From the NCBI RefSeq assembly GCF_036327775.1, contig NZ_CP109598.1:5654001-5718000 (forward strand): 64,000 bases of DNA, read 5' to 3'. Each line of letters opens with the position of its first letter. Within the stretch, counting starts at the first letter, position 1. Below, piece by piece: positions 1 through 9,962 of the stretch. The notes under the pieces are model-generated. The model was given only the letters and a program-made list of their open reading frames with translations, was not told the DNA's origin and did not search any database. The translations under genes were made by a program, and so were the position numbers. The DNA comes from Streptomyces sp. NBC_01498. Lineage in GTDB: Bacteria > Actinomycetota > Actinomycetes > Streptomycetales > Streptomycetaceae.

Positions 1-952
1 TTGCCGAGGACCATTCGCGGGGGATCGCCGCGGCGCCGGACAGCGCCCCGGACAGGGCGCCCGCGACCGCCGCCGTCGTGTCGGCGTCGCGGCCCATGTT
101 GACGGCCGTCAGCACCGACGTACGGAAGTCCCCACGGGCCACCGCGAACGCGCCGAACGCCAGGCCCACCGCCTCCGGGGCCAGGTCCGTCCAGGGATAG
201 CCGCCGATCACGACCGCCGACCGCACCGCGCGTTCCATGGTCAGCCGGTCGGGGTACGCGCGCCCCGCCGCGACCACCGCGCGGCGCAGTGAGCGGGCCG
301 TCCAGGAGTCCATCGGGATCACCGAGAGCGCGGCGGCGACCACGGACGCGGGACCCGCGCCCGTCATCGCGGCGGCGACCCCCGCCGCGACCGCCCGGCC
401 GCCGTAGATGCCCTCGCCGTCGTGGCTCACGGTGCCGTCGACCGCGACGAGCCGCGCCGCCTCGGCCGGCCGGCCCGCCGCGTACACGCCGAACGGCGCC
501 GCCCGCATCGCGAGGCCGTCGCTCCAGGCGTGCCGGTGCTGGGCGGTGATCGGGGCGGCGAGGCCCCTGCGCAGGTTCTCCAGCGTGCCGCGTTCGCTGA
601 ACCCGGCGCCCCGGAACGGCCCCTCGTCGAGGTCGGCCAGCCAGTGGTGCCAGGCGTCCTCGGCGTGTGTGACGGTCAGGGCCGCGCCGTGCCTGGCCAG
701 CAGGAGACCGGAGAAGATCGCGTACTCGGTGTCGTCCGTGCCCGCCGGGTCGTCGGAGACGAAGCCCTCGATACGGCCCCAGCGCCGCCGGATCTCGGAC
801 GGGCGCATGTTCTCGGCGGGCGCGCCGAGCGCGTCGCCGACGGCGAGGCCGAGCAGCGCGCCGCGCCCCCGGTCCCGCAGCGCCTCGGCCGCCTGACCCG
901 AAGCCGTACCCGTACCCGCACCGTGGCCGGAACCGCTGGTCGTCCGCTCCAT
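1..952 (-). CDS. ADP-ribosylglycohydrolase family protein (3' end outside window)
   Basis: Member of the DraG/ADP-ribosylglycohydrolase fold, enzymes that remove ADP-ribose from proteins or small adducts with a bound Mg2+ pair. It starts at ATG 952; 317 codons are visible and the stop lies beyond the left edge. Seen: an N-terminal GLAVGDALGAPAE segment, the metal motif DDTEYA at about residues 73-78, and the second metal motif GRDADT at about 287-292 followed by alanines, so the catalytic core is essentially complete. The first 20 residues are low-complexity Gly/Thr. It is divergent from the VIT1-type gene at 1142 with about 190 bp between them. The target substrate cannot be told from sequence. 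Confidence 0.9.
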   Translation of the reverse strand, partial: MERTTSGSGHGAGTGTASGQAAEALRDRGRGALLGLAVGDALGAPAENMRPSEIRRRWGRIEGFVSDDPAGTDDTEYAIFSGLLLARHGAALTVTHAEDAWHHWLADLDEGPFRGAGFSERGTLENLRRGLAAPITAQHRHAWSDGLAMRAAPFGVYAAGRPAEAARLVAVDGTVSHDGEGIYGGRAVAAGVAAAMTGAGPASVVAAALSVIPMDSWTARSLRRAVVAAGRAYPDRLTMERAVRSAVVIGGYPWTDLAPEAVGLAFGAFAVARGDFRTSVLTAVNMGRDADTTAAVAGALSGALSGAAAIPREWSSA

Positions 953-1141
953 CGCGGGGCCTTTCGCCGCGCCTCGGGCCCGGGAAGGCCCCCTCGTCCT
1001 CCGATACGTCCCACACCGGGTCCCGGAGGAGTCCGGTGGGCGCGGCTGTCACCCGCCTGGTGCCGGGTAAGCATGGCTTTCCTTGCTGGCGGCGACCGTT
1101 CTTCGTGCGTATTTTCGATCACGAGGGAAGGGGACACAGCT

Positions 1142-1870
1142 GTGGCCGTCATGAACAACGGGGCGACGCTCCACGAAGCGCACCGCGACAATCACACCCA
1201 CCGCGACGTGAACGGCGGCTGGCTGCGCCCCGCCGTGTTCGGCGCGATGGACGGGCTCGTCTCGAACCTGGCCCTGATGACCGGTGTGGCGGGCGGCGCC
1301 GTCGACCGGCAGACCCTCGTCATCACCGGACTCGCGGGCCTGGCCGCCGGCGCCTTCTCCATGGCGGCGGGGGAGTACACGTCGGTGGCCTCCCAGAGCG
1401 AGCTGGTCCAGGCGGAGCTGGACGTGGAACGGCGGGAGCTGCGCAAGCACCCCAAGGACGAGATGGCGGAACTCGCGGAGCTGTACGAGTCGCGCGGTGT
1501 CGAGCCGGACCTTGCCCGCAAGGTCGCCGAACAGCTCTCGAAGGACCCCGACCTGGCCCTGGAGATCCACGCCCGGGAGGAACTGGGTGTCGACCCCGAC
1601 GACCTGCCGTCGCCGACGGTCGCCGCGGTGTCGTCGTTCACCTCCTTCGCCCTGGGCGCGCTGCTGCCCGTCCTGCCGTACCTGCTGGGCGCCACGGCCC
1701 TGTGGCCCGCCGTGATCGTGGCGCTGACCGGCCTCTTCGCCTGCGGCGCGCTGGTGGCGCGGGTGACCGCCCGCAGCTGGTGGTACAGCGGCCTGCGCCA
1801 GCTGCTCCTCGGCGGTACGGCGGCGGCGCTCACGTACGGTCTCGGCGCCCTCTTCGGCGCGGCTGTCTGA
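1142..1870 (+). CDS. VIT1/CCC1-family transporter (predicted Fe2+/Mn2+ transport)
   Basis: Integral membrane protein of the VIT1/CCC1 family, which moves Fe2+ or Mn2+ out of the cytosol. I chose GTG 1142 because GAGGGAAGGGG lies about 10 bases upstream; ATG 1151 is a possible alternative. The 242-residue product has the family layout: an N-terminal membrane pair (AVFGAMDGLVSNLALMTGVAGG, then a Gly/Ala helix ending AAGEYTSVASQSE), a charged cytosolic middle (about 85-150) rich in Glu/Asp that binds metal in characterised members, and three C-terminal membrane helices. A longer open frame upstream overlaps the divergent hydrolase gene and is not used. Metal specificity is inferred from family only. 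Confidence 0.88.
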   Translation: MAVMNNGATLHEAHRDNHTHRDVNGGWLRPAVFGAMDGLVSNLALMTGVAGGAVDRQTLVITGLAGLAAGAFSMAAGEYTSVASQSELVQAELDVERRELRKHPKDEMAELAELYESRGVEPDLARKVAEQLSKDPDLALEIHAREELGVDPDDLPSPTVAAVSSFTSFALGALLPVLPYLLGATALWPAVIVALTGLFACGALVARVTARSWWYSGLRQLLLGGTAAALTYGLGALFGAAV

Positions 1871-1940
1871 GCGCCGCGGCAGCCCCGGCAGCCTCCTGGC
1901 CGCGGCACAGGGAGTCCGGGACTGGACCCCGGCCGTCCGG

Positions 1941-2003
1941 GACAGGGCCCGGCACCCGTACCCGACAGGGCCCGGCACCCGTACCCGACAGGACCCGGCA
2001 CCC
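1941..2003. repeat. 23-bp tandem repeat, about 2.7 copies
   Basis: Units begin with GACAGG at 1941, 1964 and 1987, giving an exact period of 23. The first two copies are identical and the third carries a G-to-A change near its start. It sits just downstream of the VIT1-type gene and is probably a replication-slippage product rather than a regulatory site. Confidence 0.85.
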
Positions 2004-2136
2004 GCGCACCCGGCCGCTCCCGACATATTGCGCGGTCGGGACAGTACCGTCACTGTGGTGACGAACATCCCCGACCGTCCACCGGCGACCGCCCCGCCCC
2101 CGGTGGGTCACTATGCGTGCCGTCACATATTCACCC

Positions 2137-2152
2137 GTTACCCGGTTGTTTC
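2137..2152 (-). promoter_or_regulatory. possible GlnR binding site upstream of gltBD
   Basis: On the minus strand the sequence reads GAAAC, six bases, GTAAC. This matches the b-site/a-site order of the actinobacterial GlnR consensus (GTnAC-n6-GnAAC repeated). Only one such pair is convincing, and it lies about 270 bp before the gltB start, just upstream of a weak TTGAAC hexamer. The match is short and could be chance. Confidence 0.3.
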
Positions 2153-2419
2153 GAACGCTTGAACTCCGGGCATGACCCGTAGGCGCCGCTGGCAAAGAAG
2201 CCCGCGCCGCCGTGGTCCGGTCTCCGGCGTCCGTTCACGTCCGACCATCACCGGCCCACCCCGGCGCCCCGCGCGGCGCCGACGAACGACGTCCACATGT
2301 TGGTATCAGCTTTCCGCTTCCTGGGCGGCCGACCCATCATGTAACCTGCACGAAATTTTGCCCAGGGCCAACGTCGTCCCTCGGATATCGCTCATGCCAC
2401 GACGACGACGGGAGAGCCG

Positions 2420-5400
2420 ATGCGTTTCGACGCCTGGTCGCCCATGGATGGCCGCCCCGCTGCACAGGGCATGTATGACCCCCGTAACGAGCACGACGCC
2501 TGCGGCGTCGGGTTCGTGGCCACCCTGACCGGTGTGCCCGGCCACGAGATGGTCGAGCAGGCGCTGACCGTACTGCGCAATCTCGAACACCGGGGCGCCA
2601 CCGGCTCCGAGCCCGACTCCGGTGACGGCGCGGGCATCCTGCTCCAGATCCCGGACGCGTTCCTGCGCGAGTCGGCCGGCTTCGACCTGCCCGAAGCAGG
2701 CGCGTACGCCGTCGGCATCGCCTTCCTGCCCGCCGAGGACCCGGACGAAGCCGTCTCACAGATCGAGACGATCGCCGCCGAGGAGGGCATCGACGTCCTC
2801 GGCTGGCGCGAGGTCCCGGTCGCCCCGCAGATGCTCGGCGCCATCGCCCGCTCCACCATGCCGGTCTTCCGCCAGATCTTCCTCTCCTCACGTGACGAGA
2901 AGGGCCCGCGCACCGGTATCGCCCTCGACCGCAAGACGTTCGTGCTGCGCAAGCGCGCCGAGCGCGAGGCCGGGATCTACTTCCCCTCGCTCTCCGCCCG
3001 CACCCTCGTCTACAAGGGCATGCTCACCACCGGCCAGCTGGAGCCGTTCTTCCCCGATCTCTCCGACCGCCGCTTCGCGACCGCCGTCGCCGTGGTCCAC
3101 TCGCGCTTCTCCACCAACACCTTCCCGAGCTGGCCGCTGGCCCACCCGTACCGCTTCGTCGCGCACAACGGCGAGATCAACACCGTCCAGGGCAACCGCA
3201 ACTGGATGAAGGCCCGCGAGTCCCTGCTCGCCTCCGACGTGTTCGGCGACGACCCCCGCACGCTGGAGCGGACCTTCCCCGTCTGCACCCCCGACGCCTC
3301 CGACTCGGCGTCCTTCGACGAGGTCCTCGAACTCCTCCACCTCGGCGGCCGGTCACTCCCGCACTCCGTACTGATGATGGTCCCCGAGGCGTGGGAGAAC
3401 CACGACTCCATGGACCCCGCCCGGCGCGCCTTCTACCAGTACCACGCCACGATGATGGAGCCCTGGGACGGCCCCGCCTGCGTCACCTTCACCGACGGCG
3501 TCCAGGTCGGCGCGGTCCTCGACCGCAACGGACTGCGCCCCGGCCGCTACTGGGTCACCGACGACGGCCTCGTCGTCCTCTCCTCCGAGGTCGGCGTCCT
3601 CGACATCGACCCCGCCAAGGTCGTCCGCAAGGGCCGCCTCCAGCCCGGCCGGATGTTCCTCGTCGACACCGCCGAACACCGCATCGTCGAGGACGACGAG
3701 ATCAAGGCCGCGCTCGCCGCCGAGAACCCCTACGAGGAGTGGCTCGAAGTCGGCGAGATCGAACTGGAGGACCTCCCCGAGCGGGAGCACATCGTCCACA
3801 CGCACGCCTCCGTCACCCGCCGCCAGCAGACCTTCGGCTACACCGAGGAAGAGCTGCGCGTCATCCTCGCCCCGATGGCCCGCAGCGGCGGCGAACCCCT
3901 CGGCTCCATGGGCACCGACAGCCCCATCGCCGCGCTCTCCGCCCGCCCCCGGCTGCTCTTCGACTACTTCACCCAGCTCTTCGCACAGGTCACCAACCCG
4001 CCGCTGGACGCCATCCGCGAGGAACTGGTCACCTCGCTGCGCTCCTCGCTGGGCCCCCAGGGCAACCTCCTGCGGCCGATCGCCGCGTCCTGCCGCAGCG
4101 TCACCCTGCCCTTCCCGGTCCTCGACAACGACGAGCTGGCCAAGCTCATACACGTCAACGCCGACGGCGACATGCCCGGCCTGACCGCCGCCACCCTCTC
4201 CGGCCTCTACCGGGTCAGCGGCGGCGGCGAGGCCCTCGCCGCCCGGATCGAGGAGATCCGCGCCGAGACCGACGCCGCCATCGAAGCGGGCGCGCGCATC
4301 ATCGTGCTCTCCGACCGGCACTCCGACGCCGAACACGCGCCCATCCCCTCCCTGCTGCTCACCGCCGCCGTCCACCACCACCTCATCCGCACCAAGCAGC
4401 GCACCCAGGTGGGCCTGCTGGTCGAGGCCGGCGACGTACGCGAGGTGCACCACGTCGCGCTGCTCATCGGCTACGGCGCCGCCGCCGTCAACCCGTACCT
4501 CGCCATGGAGTCCGTCGAGGACCTCGTCCGCGCGGGCACCTTCATCGAGGGCCTGGAGCCCGAGAACGCCATCCGCAACCTGATCCACGCCCTCGGCAAG
4601 GGCGTCCTGAAGGTCATGTCCAAGATGGGCATCTCCACCGTCGCCTCCTACCGGGGCGCGCAGGTCTTCGAGGCCGTCGGCCTCGACCAGGAATTCGTGG
4701 AGACGTACTTCAGCGGCACGGCGACCAAGATCGGCGGCGCCGGGCTCGACATCGTCGCCCAGGAGGTCGCCGCCCGGCACGCCAAGGCGTACCCGGCCTC
4801 CGGCATCTCCGCCTCGCACCGCGCCCTGGACATCGGCGGCGAGTACCAGTGGCGCCGCGAGGGCGAACCGCACCTCTTCGACCCCGACACCGTTTTCCGG
4901 CTCCAGCACGCCACCCGCAACCGCCGCTACGACATCTTCAAGCAGTACACGGAGCGGGTGAACGAGCAGTCCGAGCGCCTCATGACCCTGCGCGGCCTGT
5001 TCACCCTCGACTCCGGCCGCGAACCGGTGCCGCTGGACGAGGTCGAGCCCGCCTCCGAGATCGTCAAGCGCTTCTCCACCGGCGCCATGTCGTACGGCTC
5101 CATCTCCGGCGAGGCGCACGAGACCCTCGCCATCGCCATGAACCAGCTCGGCGGCAAGTCCAACACCGGCGAGGGCGGCGAGGACGCGGAACGCCTCCAC
5201 GACCCCAGGCGCCGCTCCGCCATCAAGCAGGTCGCCTCCGGCCGCTTCGGCGTCACCAGCGAGTACCTCGTCAACGCCGACGACATCCAGATCAAGATGG
5301 CCCAGGGCGCCAAGCCCGGCGAGGGCGGCCAGCTGCCCGGCCACAAGGTCTACCCGTGGGTCGCCAAGACCCGGCACTCCACCCCCGGCGTCGGCCTCAT

Positions 5401-7000
5401 CTCCCCGCCGCCGCACCACGACATCTACTCCATCGAAGACCTCGCCCAGCTCATCCACGACCTCAAGAACGCCAACCCGGCCGCCCGCATCCACGTGAAG
5501 CTGGTCTCCGAGGTCGGCGTCGGCACGGTCGCCGCCGGAGTCTCCAAGGCCCACGCCGACGTCGTCCTGATCTCCGGCCACGACGGCGGTACGGGCGCCT
5601 CCCCGCTCACCTCGCTCAAGCACGCGGGCGGCCCCTGGGAGCTGGGCCTGGCCGAGACCCAGCAGACCCTGCTGCTCAACGGGCTGCGCGACCGGATCGT
5701 CGTCCAGACCGACGGGCAGCTCAAGACCGGCCGCGACGTCGTCGTCGCCGCGCTCCTCGGCGCCGAGGAGTTCGGCTTCGCCACCGCGCCGCTCGTCGTC
5801 TCCGGCTGCGTCATGATGCGCGTCTGCCACCTCGACACCTGCCCGGTCGGCATCGCCACCCAGAACCCGGTGCTGCGCGAACGTTTCTCCGGCAAGGCCG
5901 AATACGTCGTCAACTTCTTCGAGTTCATCGCCGAGGAGGTCCGCGAACTCCTCGCCGAGCTGGGCTTCCGTACCCTCGAAGAGGCCGTCGGGCGCGCCGA
6001 ACTGCTCAACACCGAACGGGCCGTCGACCACTGGAAGGCCCAGGGCCTGGACCTGCGCCCGCTGTTCCACGTGCCGATCCTGGGCGCGGGCGCCGTACGC
6101 CACCGTGTCGTCGAACAGGACCACGGCCTGGCCAAGGCCCTCGACAACCAGCTGATCAAGCTGGCCGCCGACGCGCTCGGCGCCGACAGCGCCGAGGCCG
6201 CCCAGCCGGTCCGCGCCCAGCTCGCCATCCGCAACATCAACCGCACCGTCGGCACCATGCTCGGCCACGAGGTGACCAAGAGGTTCGGCGGCGCCGGACT
6301 GCCCGACGACACCATCGACATCACCTTCACCGGCTCGGCCGGCCAGTCCTTCGGCGCGTTCCTGCCCAGCGGCGTCACTCTGCGCCTGGAGGGCGACGCC
6401 AACGACTACGTCGGCAAGGGCCTCTCCGGCGGCCGGGTCGTCGTCCGCCCCGACCGGGGCGCCGACCACCTCGCCGAGTACTCCACCATCGCGGGCAACA
6501 CCATCGCCTACGGCGCGACCGGCGGCGAACTGTTCCTGCGCGGCCGGACCGGCGAGCGCTTCTGCGTCCGCAACTCCGGCGCCACCGTGGTCTCCGAGGG
6601 CGTCGGCGACCACGGCTGCGAGTACATGACCGGCGGCCACGCCGTTGTCCTCGGCGAGACGGGACGCAACTTCGCGGCCGGCATGTCCGGCGGCATCGCG
6701 TACGTCATCGACCTCGACCCGGACAACGTCAACTCCGGCAATCTCGGCGCCGTCGAGACCGACTTCTCCGACACCGACAAGGCATGGCTGCACGACGTCG
6801 TGCGCCGCCACCACGAGGAGACCGGCTCCACCGTCGCCGAGAAACTGCTGACCGACTGGGACACCTCCGTGGCCCGCTTCAGCAGGATCATCCCTTCCAC
6901 CTACAAGGCCGTGCTCGCCGCCAAGGACGCCGCCGAGCTCGCCGGTCTCTCCGAGCGCGAGACCACCGAGAAGATGATGGAGGCGGCGACCAATGGCTGA
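2420..7000 (+). CDS. gltB: glutamate synthase (NADPH) large subunit
   Basis: Large subunit of GOGAT: it hydrolyses glutamine and channels the ammonia to 2-oxoglutarate, giving two glutamates. ATG 2420 follows GGGAGAG by 4 bases. The 1526-residue length is normal. The catalytic nucleophile is Cys28 ([10 protein letters not shown]), so a 27-residue propeptide must be cut off. The class II amidotransferase domain (about 28-430) is followed by the central and FMN-binding synthase domains; the [3Fe-4S] cysteines are C1130, C1136 and C1141 (C-x5-C-x4-C), and the C-terminal beta-helix domain ([18 protein letters not shown]) closes the protein. It overlaps gltD by 8 bp, so the subunits are translationally coupled. 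Confidence 0.98.
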   Translation: MRFDAWSPMDGRPAAQGMYDPRNEHDACGVGFVATLTGVPGHEMVEQALTVLRNLEHRGATGSEPDSGDGAGILLQIPDAFLRESAGFDLPEAGAYAVGIAFLPAEDPDEAVSQIETIAAEEGIDVLGWREVPVAPQMLGAIARSTMPVFRQIFLSSRDEKGPRTGIALDRKTFVLRKRAEREAGIYFPSLSARTLVYKGMLTTGQLEPFFPDLSDRRFATAVAVVHSRFSTNTFPSWPLAHPYRFVAHNGEINTVQGNRNWMKARESLLASDVFGDDPRTLERTFPVCTPDASDSASFDEVLELLHLGGRSLPHSVLMMVPEAWENHDSMDPARRAFYQYHATMMEPWDGPACVTFTDGVQVGAVLDRNGLRPGRYWVTDDGLVVLSSEVGVLDIDPAKVVRKGRLQPGRMFLVDTAEHRIVEDDEIKAALAAENPYEEWLEVGEIELEDLPEREHIVHTHASVTRRQQTFGYTEEELRVILAPMARSGGEPLGSMGTDSPIAALSARPRLLFDYFTQLFAQVTNPPLDAIREELVTSLRSSLGPQGNLLRPIAASCRSVTLPFPVLDNDELAKLIHVNADGDMPGLTAATLSGLYRVSGGGEALAARIEEIRAETDAAIEAGARIIVLSDRHSDAEHAPIPSLLLTAAVHHHLIRTKQRTQVGLLVEAGDVREVHHVALLIGYGAAAVNPYLAMESVEDLVRAGTFIEGLEPENAIRNLIHALGKGVLKVMSKMGISTVASYRGAQVFEAVGLDQEFVETYFSGTATKIGGAGLDIVAQEVAARHAKAYPASGISASHRALDIGGEYQWRREGEPHLFDPDTVFRLQHATRNRRYDIFKQYTERVNEQSERLMTLRGLFTLDSGREPVPLDEVEPASEIVKRFSTGAMSYGSISGEAHETLAIAMNQLGGKSNTGEGGEDAERLHDPRRRSAIKQVASGRFGVTSEYLVNADDIQIKMAQGAKPGEGGQLPGHKVYPWVAKTRHSTPGVGLISPPPHHDIYSIEDLAQLIHDLKNANPAARIHVKLVSEVGVGTVAAGVSKAHADVVLISGHDGGTGASPLTSLKHAGGPWELGLAETQQTLLLNGLRDRIVVQTDGQLKTGRDVVVAALLGAEEFGFATAPLVVSGCVMMRVCHLDTCPVGIATQNPVLRERFSGKAEYVVNFFEFIAEEVRELLAELGFRTLEEAVGRAELLNTERAVDHWKAQGLDLRPLFHVPILGAGAVRHRVVEQDHGLAKALDNQLIKLAADALGADSAEAAQPVRAQLAIRNINRTVGTMLGHEVTKRFGGAGLPDDTIDITFTGSAGQSFGAFLPSGVTLRLEGDANDYVGKGLSGGRVVVRPDRGADHLAEYSTIAGNTIAYGATGGELFLRGRTGERFCVRNSGATVVSEGVGDHGCEYMTGGHAVVLGETGRNFAAGMSGGIAYVIDLDPDNVNSGNLGAVETDFSDTDKAWLHDVVRRHHEETGSTVAEKLLTDWDTSVARFSRIIPSTYKAVLAAKDAAELAGLSERETTEKMMEAATNG

Positions 7001-8453
7001 CCCCAAGGGCTTCCTGACCACCGGCCGCGAAGTGGCCAGGTCGCGCCCCGTGGACGAGCGCAAGAACGACTGGAACGAGGTCTACGTTCCGGGCTCGCTG
7101 CTCCCGATCATCAGCAAGCAGGCCGGCCGCTGCATGGACTGCGGCATCCCCTTCTGCCACAACGGCTGTCCGCTCGGCAACCTCATCCCCGAGTGGAACG
7201 ACTACGCCTACCGGGAGGACTGGACGGCGGCGAGCGAACGCCTGCACGCCACCAACAACTTCCCGGAATTCACCGGCCGGCTCTGCCCCGCGCCGTGCGA
7301 ATCCGCGTGCGTCCTGGCCATCAACCAGCCCGCCGTCACCATCAAGAACGTCGAGGTCTCCATCATCGACAAGGCGTGGGACAACGGCGACGTCGTCCCG
7401 CGCCCCCCGGAGCGGCTGTCCGGCAAGACCGTCGCAGTCGTCGGCTCGGGACCGGCGGGACTCGCCGCCGCCCAGCAGCTCACCCGCGCGGGCCACACGG
7501 TCGTCGTCTTCGAACGCGCCGACCGCATCGGCGGGCTGCTGCGCTACGGCATCCCCGAGTTCAAGATGGAGAAGTCCCACATCAACCGCCGTATCGAGCA
7601 GATGCGCGCGGAGGGCACCAAGTTCCGTACGGAGACGGAGATCGGCCGCGACATCGACGCGGCGAAGCTCCGCAGGCGCTACGACGCCGTCGTCGTCGCG
7701 GCCGGCGCCACCGTCTCGCGCGACCTGCCGGTGCCCGGCCGGGACCTCAAGGGCGTCCACCTGGCGATGGAGTACCTGCCGCTGGCCAACAAGGTGCGCG
7801 AGGGCGACCTGACGGTCTCCCCGATCACCGCCGAGGGCAAGCACGTCGTGGTCATCGGCGGCGGCGACACCGGCGCGGACTGCGTCGGTACGGCGCACCG
7901 CCAGGGCGCCGCGTCCGTCACCCAGCTGGAGATCATGCCCCGGCCGGGCGACGACCGGGCCCCGCACCAGCCGTGGCCCACCTTCCCGATGCTCTACAAG
8001 GTGACCTCCGCGCACGAGGAGGGCGGCGAGCGGATCTACTCCGTCTCCACCACCCACTTCGAGGGCGACGAGGACGGCAACGTCCAGTCGCTGCACCTCA
8101 CCGAGGTCGAGTTCGTGGACGGCCGTCCGGCTCCGAAGCCGGGCACCGAGCGGATGATCCCCGCGCAGCTCGTCACCCTCGCGATGGGCTTCACCGGCAC
8201 CGACCGGCAGAACGGTCTGGTCGACCAGTTCGGCCTGGAACTGGACGAGCGCGGCAACATCGCGCGGGACGCCGAGTACGCGACCAACGTGGACGGCGTG
8301 TACGTTGCCGGGGACGCCGGCCGTGGCCAGTCCCTGATCGTGTGGGCCATCGCCGAGGGCCGCTCGGCGGCACGCGGTGTCGACCGCTACCTGACCGGCG
8401 CGAGCGACCTGCACGCGCCGATCCGTCCGACGGACCGCTCGCTCACCGTCTGA
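6993..8453 (+). CDS. gltD: glutamate synthase small subunit
   Basis: Beta subunit of GOGAT, which takes electrons from NADPH through FAD and iron-sulfur clusters to the large subunit. ATG 6993 lies inside the end of gltB (8-bp overlap). The 486-residue protein has the N-terminal cluster cysteines C47, C50, C55 and C59 (CMDCGIPFC) and the later LCPAPCE set, a FAD dinucleotide motif GSGPAG near residue 151, an NADPH motif GGGDTGAD near 289, and the C-terminal FAD contact [16 protein letters not shown]. Every expected motif is present. A strong hairpin at 8573-8614 is the likely end of the operon. Confidence 0.98.
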   Translation: MADPKGFLTTGREVARSRPVDERKNDWNEVYVPGSLLPIISKQAGRCMDCGIPFCHNGCPLGNLIPEWNDYAYREDWTAASERLHATNNFPEFTGRLCPAPCESACVLAINQPAVTIKNVEVSIIDKAWDNGDVVPRPPERLSGKTVAVVGSGPAGLAAAQQLTRAGHTVVVFERADRIGGLLRYGIPEFKMEKSHINRRIEQMRAEGTKFRTETEIGRDIDAAKLRRRYDAVVVAAGATVSRDLPVPGRDLKGVHLAMEYLPLANKVREGDLTVSPITAEGKHVVVIGGGDTGADCVGTAHRQGAASVTQLEIMPRPGDDRAPHQPWPTFPMLYKVTSAHEEGGERIYSVSTTHFEGDEDGNVQSLHLTEVEFVDGRPAPKPGTERMIPAQLVTLAMGFTGTDRQNGLVDQFGLELDERGNIARDAEYATNVDGVYVAGDAGRGQSLIVWAIAEGRSAARGVDRYLTGASDLHAPIRPTDRSLTV

Positions 8454-8572
8454 TCGCGCACGGCCCGATCAGCTCACGGTCCGACGGTCCGACGGACCCA
8501 CGAGACGTCCCGTACAACGGCGTACGGGCGGTGACGGCCCGGGGGAAACCTGCCCCGGACCCTCCGCAGGAC

Positions 8573-8614
8573 ACGGCGCCCGCCAGTCCCCGACCGGACG
8601 ACGGCGGGCGCCGT
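8573..8614 (+). terminator. hairpin terminator after gltBD
   Basis: A perfect 12-bp stem (8573-8584 with 8603-8614, ACGGCGCCCGCC) closes an 18-nt loop. There is no U-tract, as is common in Streptomyces. It lies about 120 bp after the gltD stop and before the VWA gene. Confidence 0.65.
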
Positions 8615-8683
8615 GGCATGTGGGGCCGCCGCCCCGGGTAGTCTCGACGGACCCCCGCGCCCGTCGAGCGAACGGCAGCGACC

Positions 8684-9430
8684 ATGACCACAGCGCCCCC
8701 GGGGGCAGGCCCGGCCATCAGCCTCCGCAAGATCGAGGAGACCGCCCCCGCGCTCGTCGAGCACTACCGGGCCGCGGCGGTGTCCCTGCGCAAGCACGGG
8801 ATGAGCGGCCAGCGCGCCGCCGTCTACCTGGTCCTGGACCACTCCGGTTCGATGCGCGCGTACTACCGGGACGGCACCGTCCAGGCGTTCGCCGACCGGG
8901 TGCTCGGACTCTCGGCGCATCTGGACGACGACGGGGTGGTGCCCGTCGTGGTCTTCTCCACCGGCATCGACGCCGAGGCGGACATCACGCTCGCCGGCCA
9001 CCGGGGCGGTATCGACCGGATCGTGGCCGGACTCGGGCACATGGGGAGGACCAACTACCACCTCGCCATGGACACCGTGATCGACCACTATCTGGACAGC
9101 GGGTCCACCGCGCCCGCCCTGGTCGTCTTCCAGACCGACGGCGGACCGACCAGCAGACCCGCCGCCGAACGCCATCTCCGCAAGGCCGCCGCGCTTCCTC
9201 TCTTCTGGCAGTTCGTCGGCTTCGGCGACCGGAGCGACACACAGTTCGACTTTCTCCGCCGGCTCGACGAGCTGGCCGTCCCGCAGAAGCGGTGCGTCGA
9301 CAACACGGGCTTCTTCCACGCCGGTCCCGACCCGCGCGGGGTACCGGACGACGTGCTGTACGACCGGCTGGTCGGCGAATTCCCGCGGTGGCTCGCCGCG
9401 GCCCGCGCACAGGGCGTCGTACGCGGCTGA
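8684..9430 (+). CDS. VWA-domain protein (TerF-like)
   Basis: 248-residue cytoplasmic protein made almost entirely of one von Willebrand A domain. The MIDAS metal site is seen as DHSGS at about residues 54-58 with a later threonine (GRTNYHLAMD) and aspartate (FQTDGGPT). Such proteins are usually met in tellurium-resistance/stress clusters with TerD, but no ter genes are nearby here. A -10-like TAGTCT at 8639-8644 suggests its own promoter. The start ATG 8684 is the first in frame; the ribosome binding site is weak (GGCAG). Role unknown; it probably binds a protein partner through Mg2+. Confidence 0.8.
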   Translation: MTTAPPGAGPAISLRKIEETAPALVEHYRAAAVSLRKHGMSGQRAAVYLVLDHSGSMRAYYRDGTVQAFADRVLGLSAHLDDDGVVPVVVFSTGIDAEADITLAGHRGGIDRIVAGLGHMGRTNYHLAMDTVIDHYLDSGSTAPALVVFQTDGGPTSRPAAERHLRKAAALPLFWQFVGFGDRSDTQFDFLRRLDELAVPQKRCVDNTGFFHAGPDPRGVPDDVLYDRLVGEFPRWLAAARAQGVVRG

Positions 9431-9495
9431 CCGGCCGGAACACCCGGCAGAACGGCCCCGGTACGGCACGCTCCGCACCCGCCACGGAGGCGTGC

Positions 9496-9666
9496 TAGGC
9501 TGACCGCGTTGCAGTTTTGGTACCCATGAACTTTATGTGCGCCTGACGGGAATGTTCCTCAGGCGCATTTTAATGTTTTCGCCGGCTTCTCCGGATGGGG
9601 CTCAATGCGGCGACGAGGAATCCGTGAAGTGCGGATTCGTCTCTGCACCTGTTTTAGGAGAATGAC
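9496..9666 (+). promoter_or_regulatory. promoter -10 and long structured leader of the cold-shock gene
   Basis: TAGGCT at 9496-9501 is a good sigma-HrdB-type -10; no -35 is obvious. Transcription from about 9508 would give a leader of about 160 nt that is clearly more AT-rich than its surroundings. It contains an intrinsic-terminator-like hairpin (9538-9571), a small CCGG hairpin near 9580-9595 and a third hairpin (GAATCCG 9618-9624 with CGGATTC 9632-9638) before the AGGAGAATGAC ribosome binding site. An imperfect inverted repeat (9466-9475 with 9485-9495) just before the -10 may be the terminator of the VWA gene or an operator. Confidence 0.55.
9538..9571 (+). terminator. intrinsic terminator/attenuator inside the cold-shock leader
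   Basis: Nine perfect pairs (TGCGCCTGA 9538-9546 with TCAGGCGCA 9559-9567) stack on four inner pairs (GGAA with TTCC) and are followed directly by TTTT. It is the classic terminator form, yet it lies downstream of the promoter -10 and upstream of the coding sequence. Confidence 0.65.
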
Positions 9667-9870
9667 ATGGCTACTGGAACCGTGAAGTGGTTCAACTCGG
9701 AAAAGGGCTTCGGCTTCATCGAGCAGGACGGCGGCGGCGCCGACGTCTTCGCCCACTACTCGAACATCGCCACCTCGGGCTTCCGTGAGCTCCAGGAGGG
9801 CCAGAAGGTCTCGTTCGACGTCACGCAGGGCCAGAAGGGCCCGCAGGCGGAGAACATCGTCCCGGCCTAA
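9667..9870 (+). CDS. cold-shock domain protein (CspA/ScoF family)
   Basis: 67-residue single cold-shock domain that binds single-stranded RNA/DNA and keeps mRNA unstructured. RNP1 is KGFGFI at residues 13-18 and RNP2 is DVFAHY at 26-31; length and aromatic pattern (KWFN, FGF, FAHY) are typical. ATG 9667 follows AGGAGA by 6 bases. The long AT-rich leader recalls leaders of cold-inducible csp genes in other bacteria. A hairpin at 9896-9923 separates it from the DEAD-box helicase downstream, a pairing that makes sense for RNA remodelling in the cold. Confidence 0.96.
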   Translation: MATGTVKWFNSEKGFGFIEQDGGGADVFAHYSNIATSGFRELQEGQKVSFDVTQGQKGPQAENIVPA

Positions 9871-9895
9871 TTTCCGGACGCGTACCTCGCAGCCG

Positions 9896-9923
9896 GGGCC
9901 CGCACCTGCACGGTGCGGGTCCC
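9896..9923 (+). terminator. intercistronic hairpin between csp and DEAD-box gene
   Basis: GGGCCCGCACC (9896-9906) pairs with GGTGCGGGTCCC (9912-9923) with one bulged T and a 5-nt loop. With no U-run it could be a partial terminator or an RNA-stability element that makes the short csp message more abundant than the helicase read-through message. Confidence 0.55.
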
Positions 9924-9962
9924 GGCTTGTGCTGTCCCCAGGCCCAGGAAGGTTCTTTCCGA

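Larger units (their letters stand above)
1871..2419. other. 549-bp intergenic region before gltB
   Basis: No credible gene. It holds a 23-bp tandem repeat (1941-2003), a relatively AT-rich segment (2100-2165) with a possible GlnR half-site pair (2137-2152), and a TTGAAC (2159-2164) / TAGGCG (2180-2185) pair with a short 15-bp spacer that could be a weak promoter. The ribosome binding site of gltB (GGGAGAG) is at 2410-2416. Confidence 0.6.

Noticed and set aside
422..1141. Upstream extension of the VIT1-type frame by 240 codons
   Set aside because: It would overlap the divergent ADP-ribosylglycohydrolase gene, has no membrane or domain features, and the GAGGGAAGG site supports GTG 1142.
3353..7063. 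A very long open frame antisense to gltB (over 1200 codons)
   Set aside because: It mirrors gltB codons in the complementary frame, has Gly/Val/Asp-biased composition with no domain, and arises from high GC third positions.
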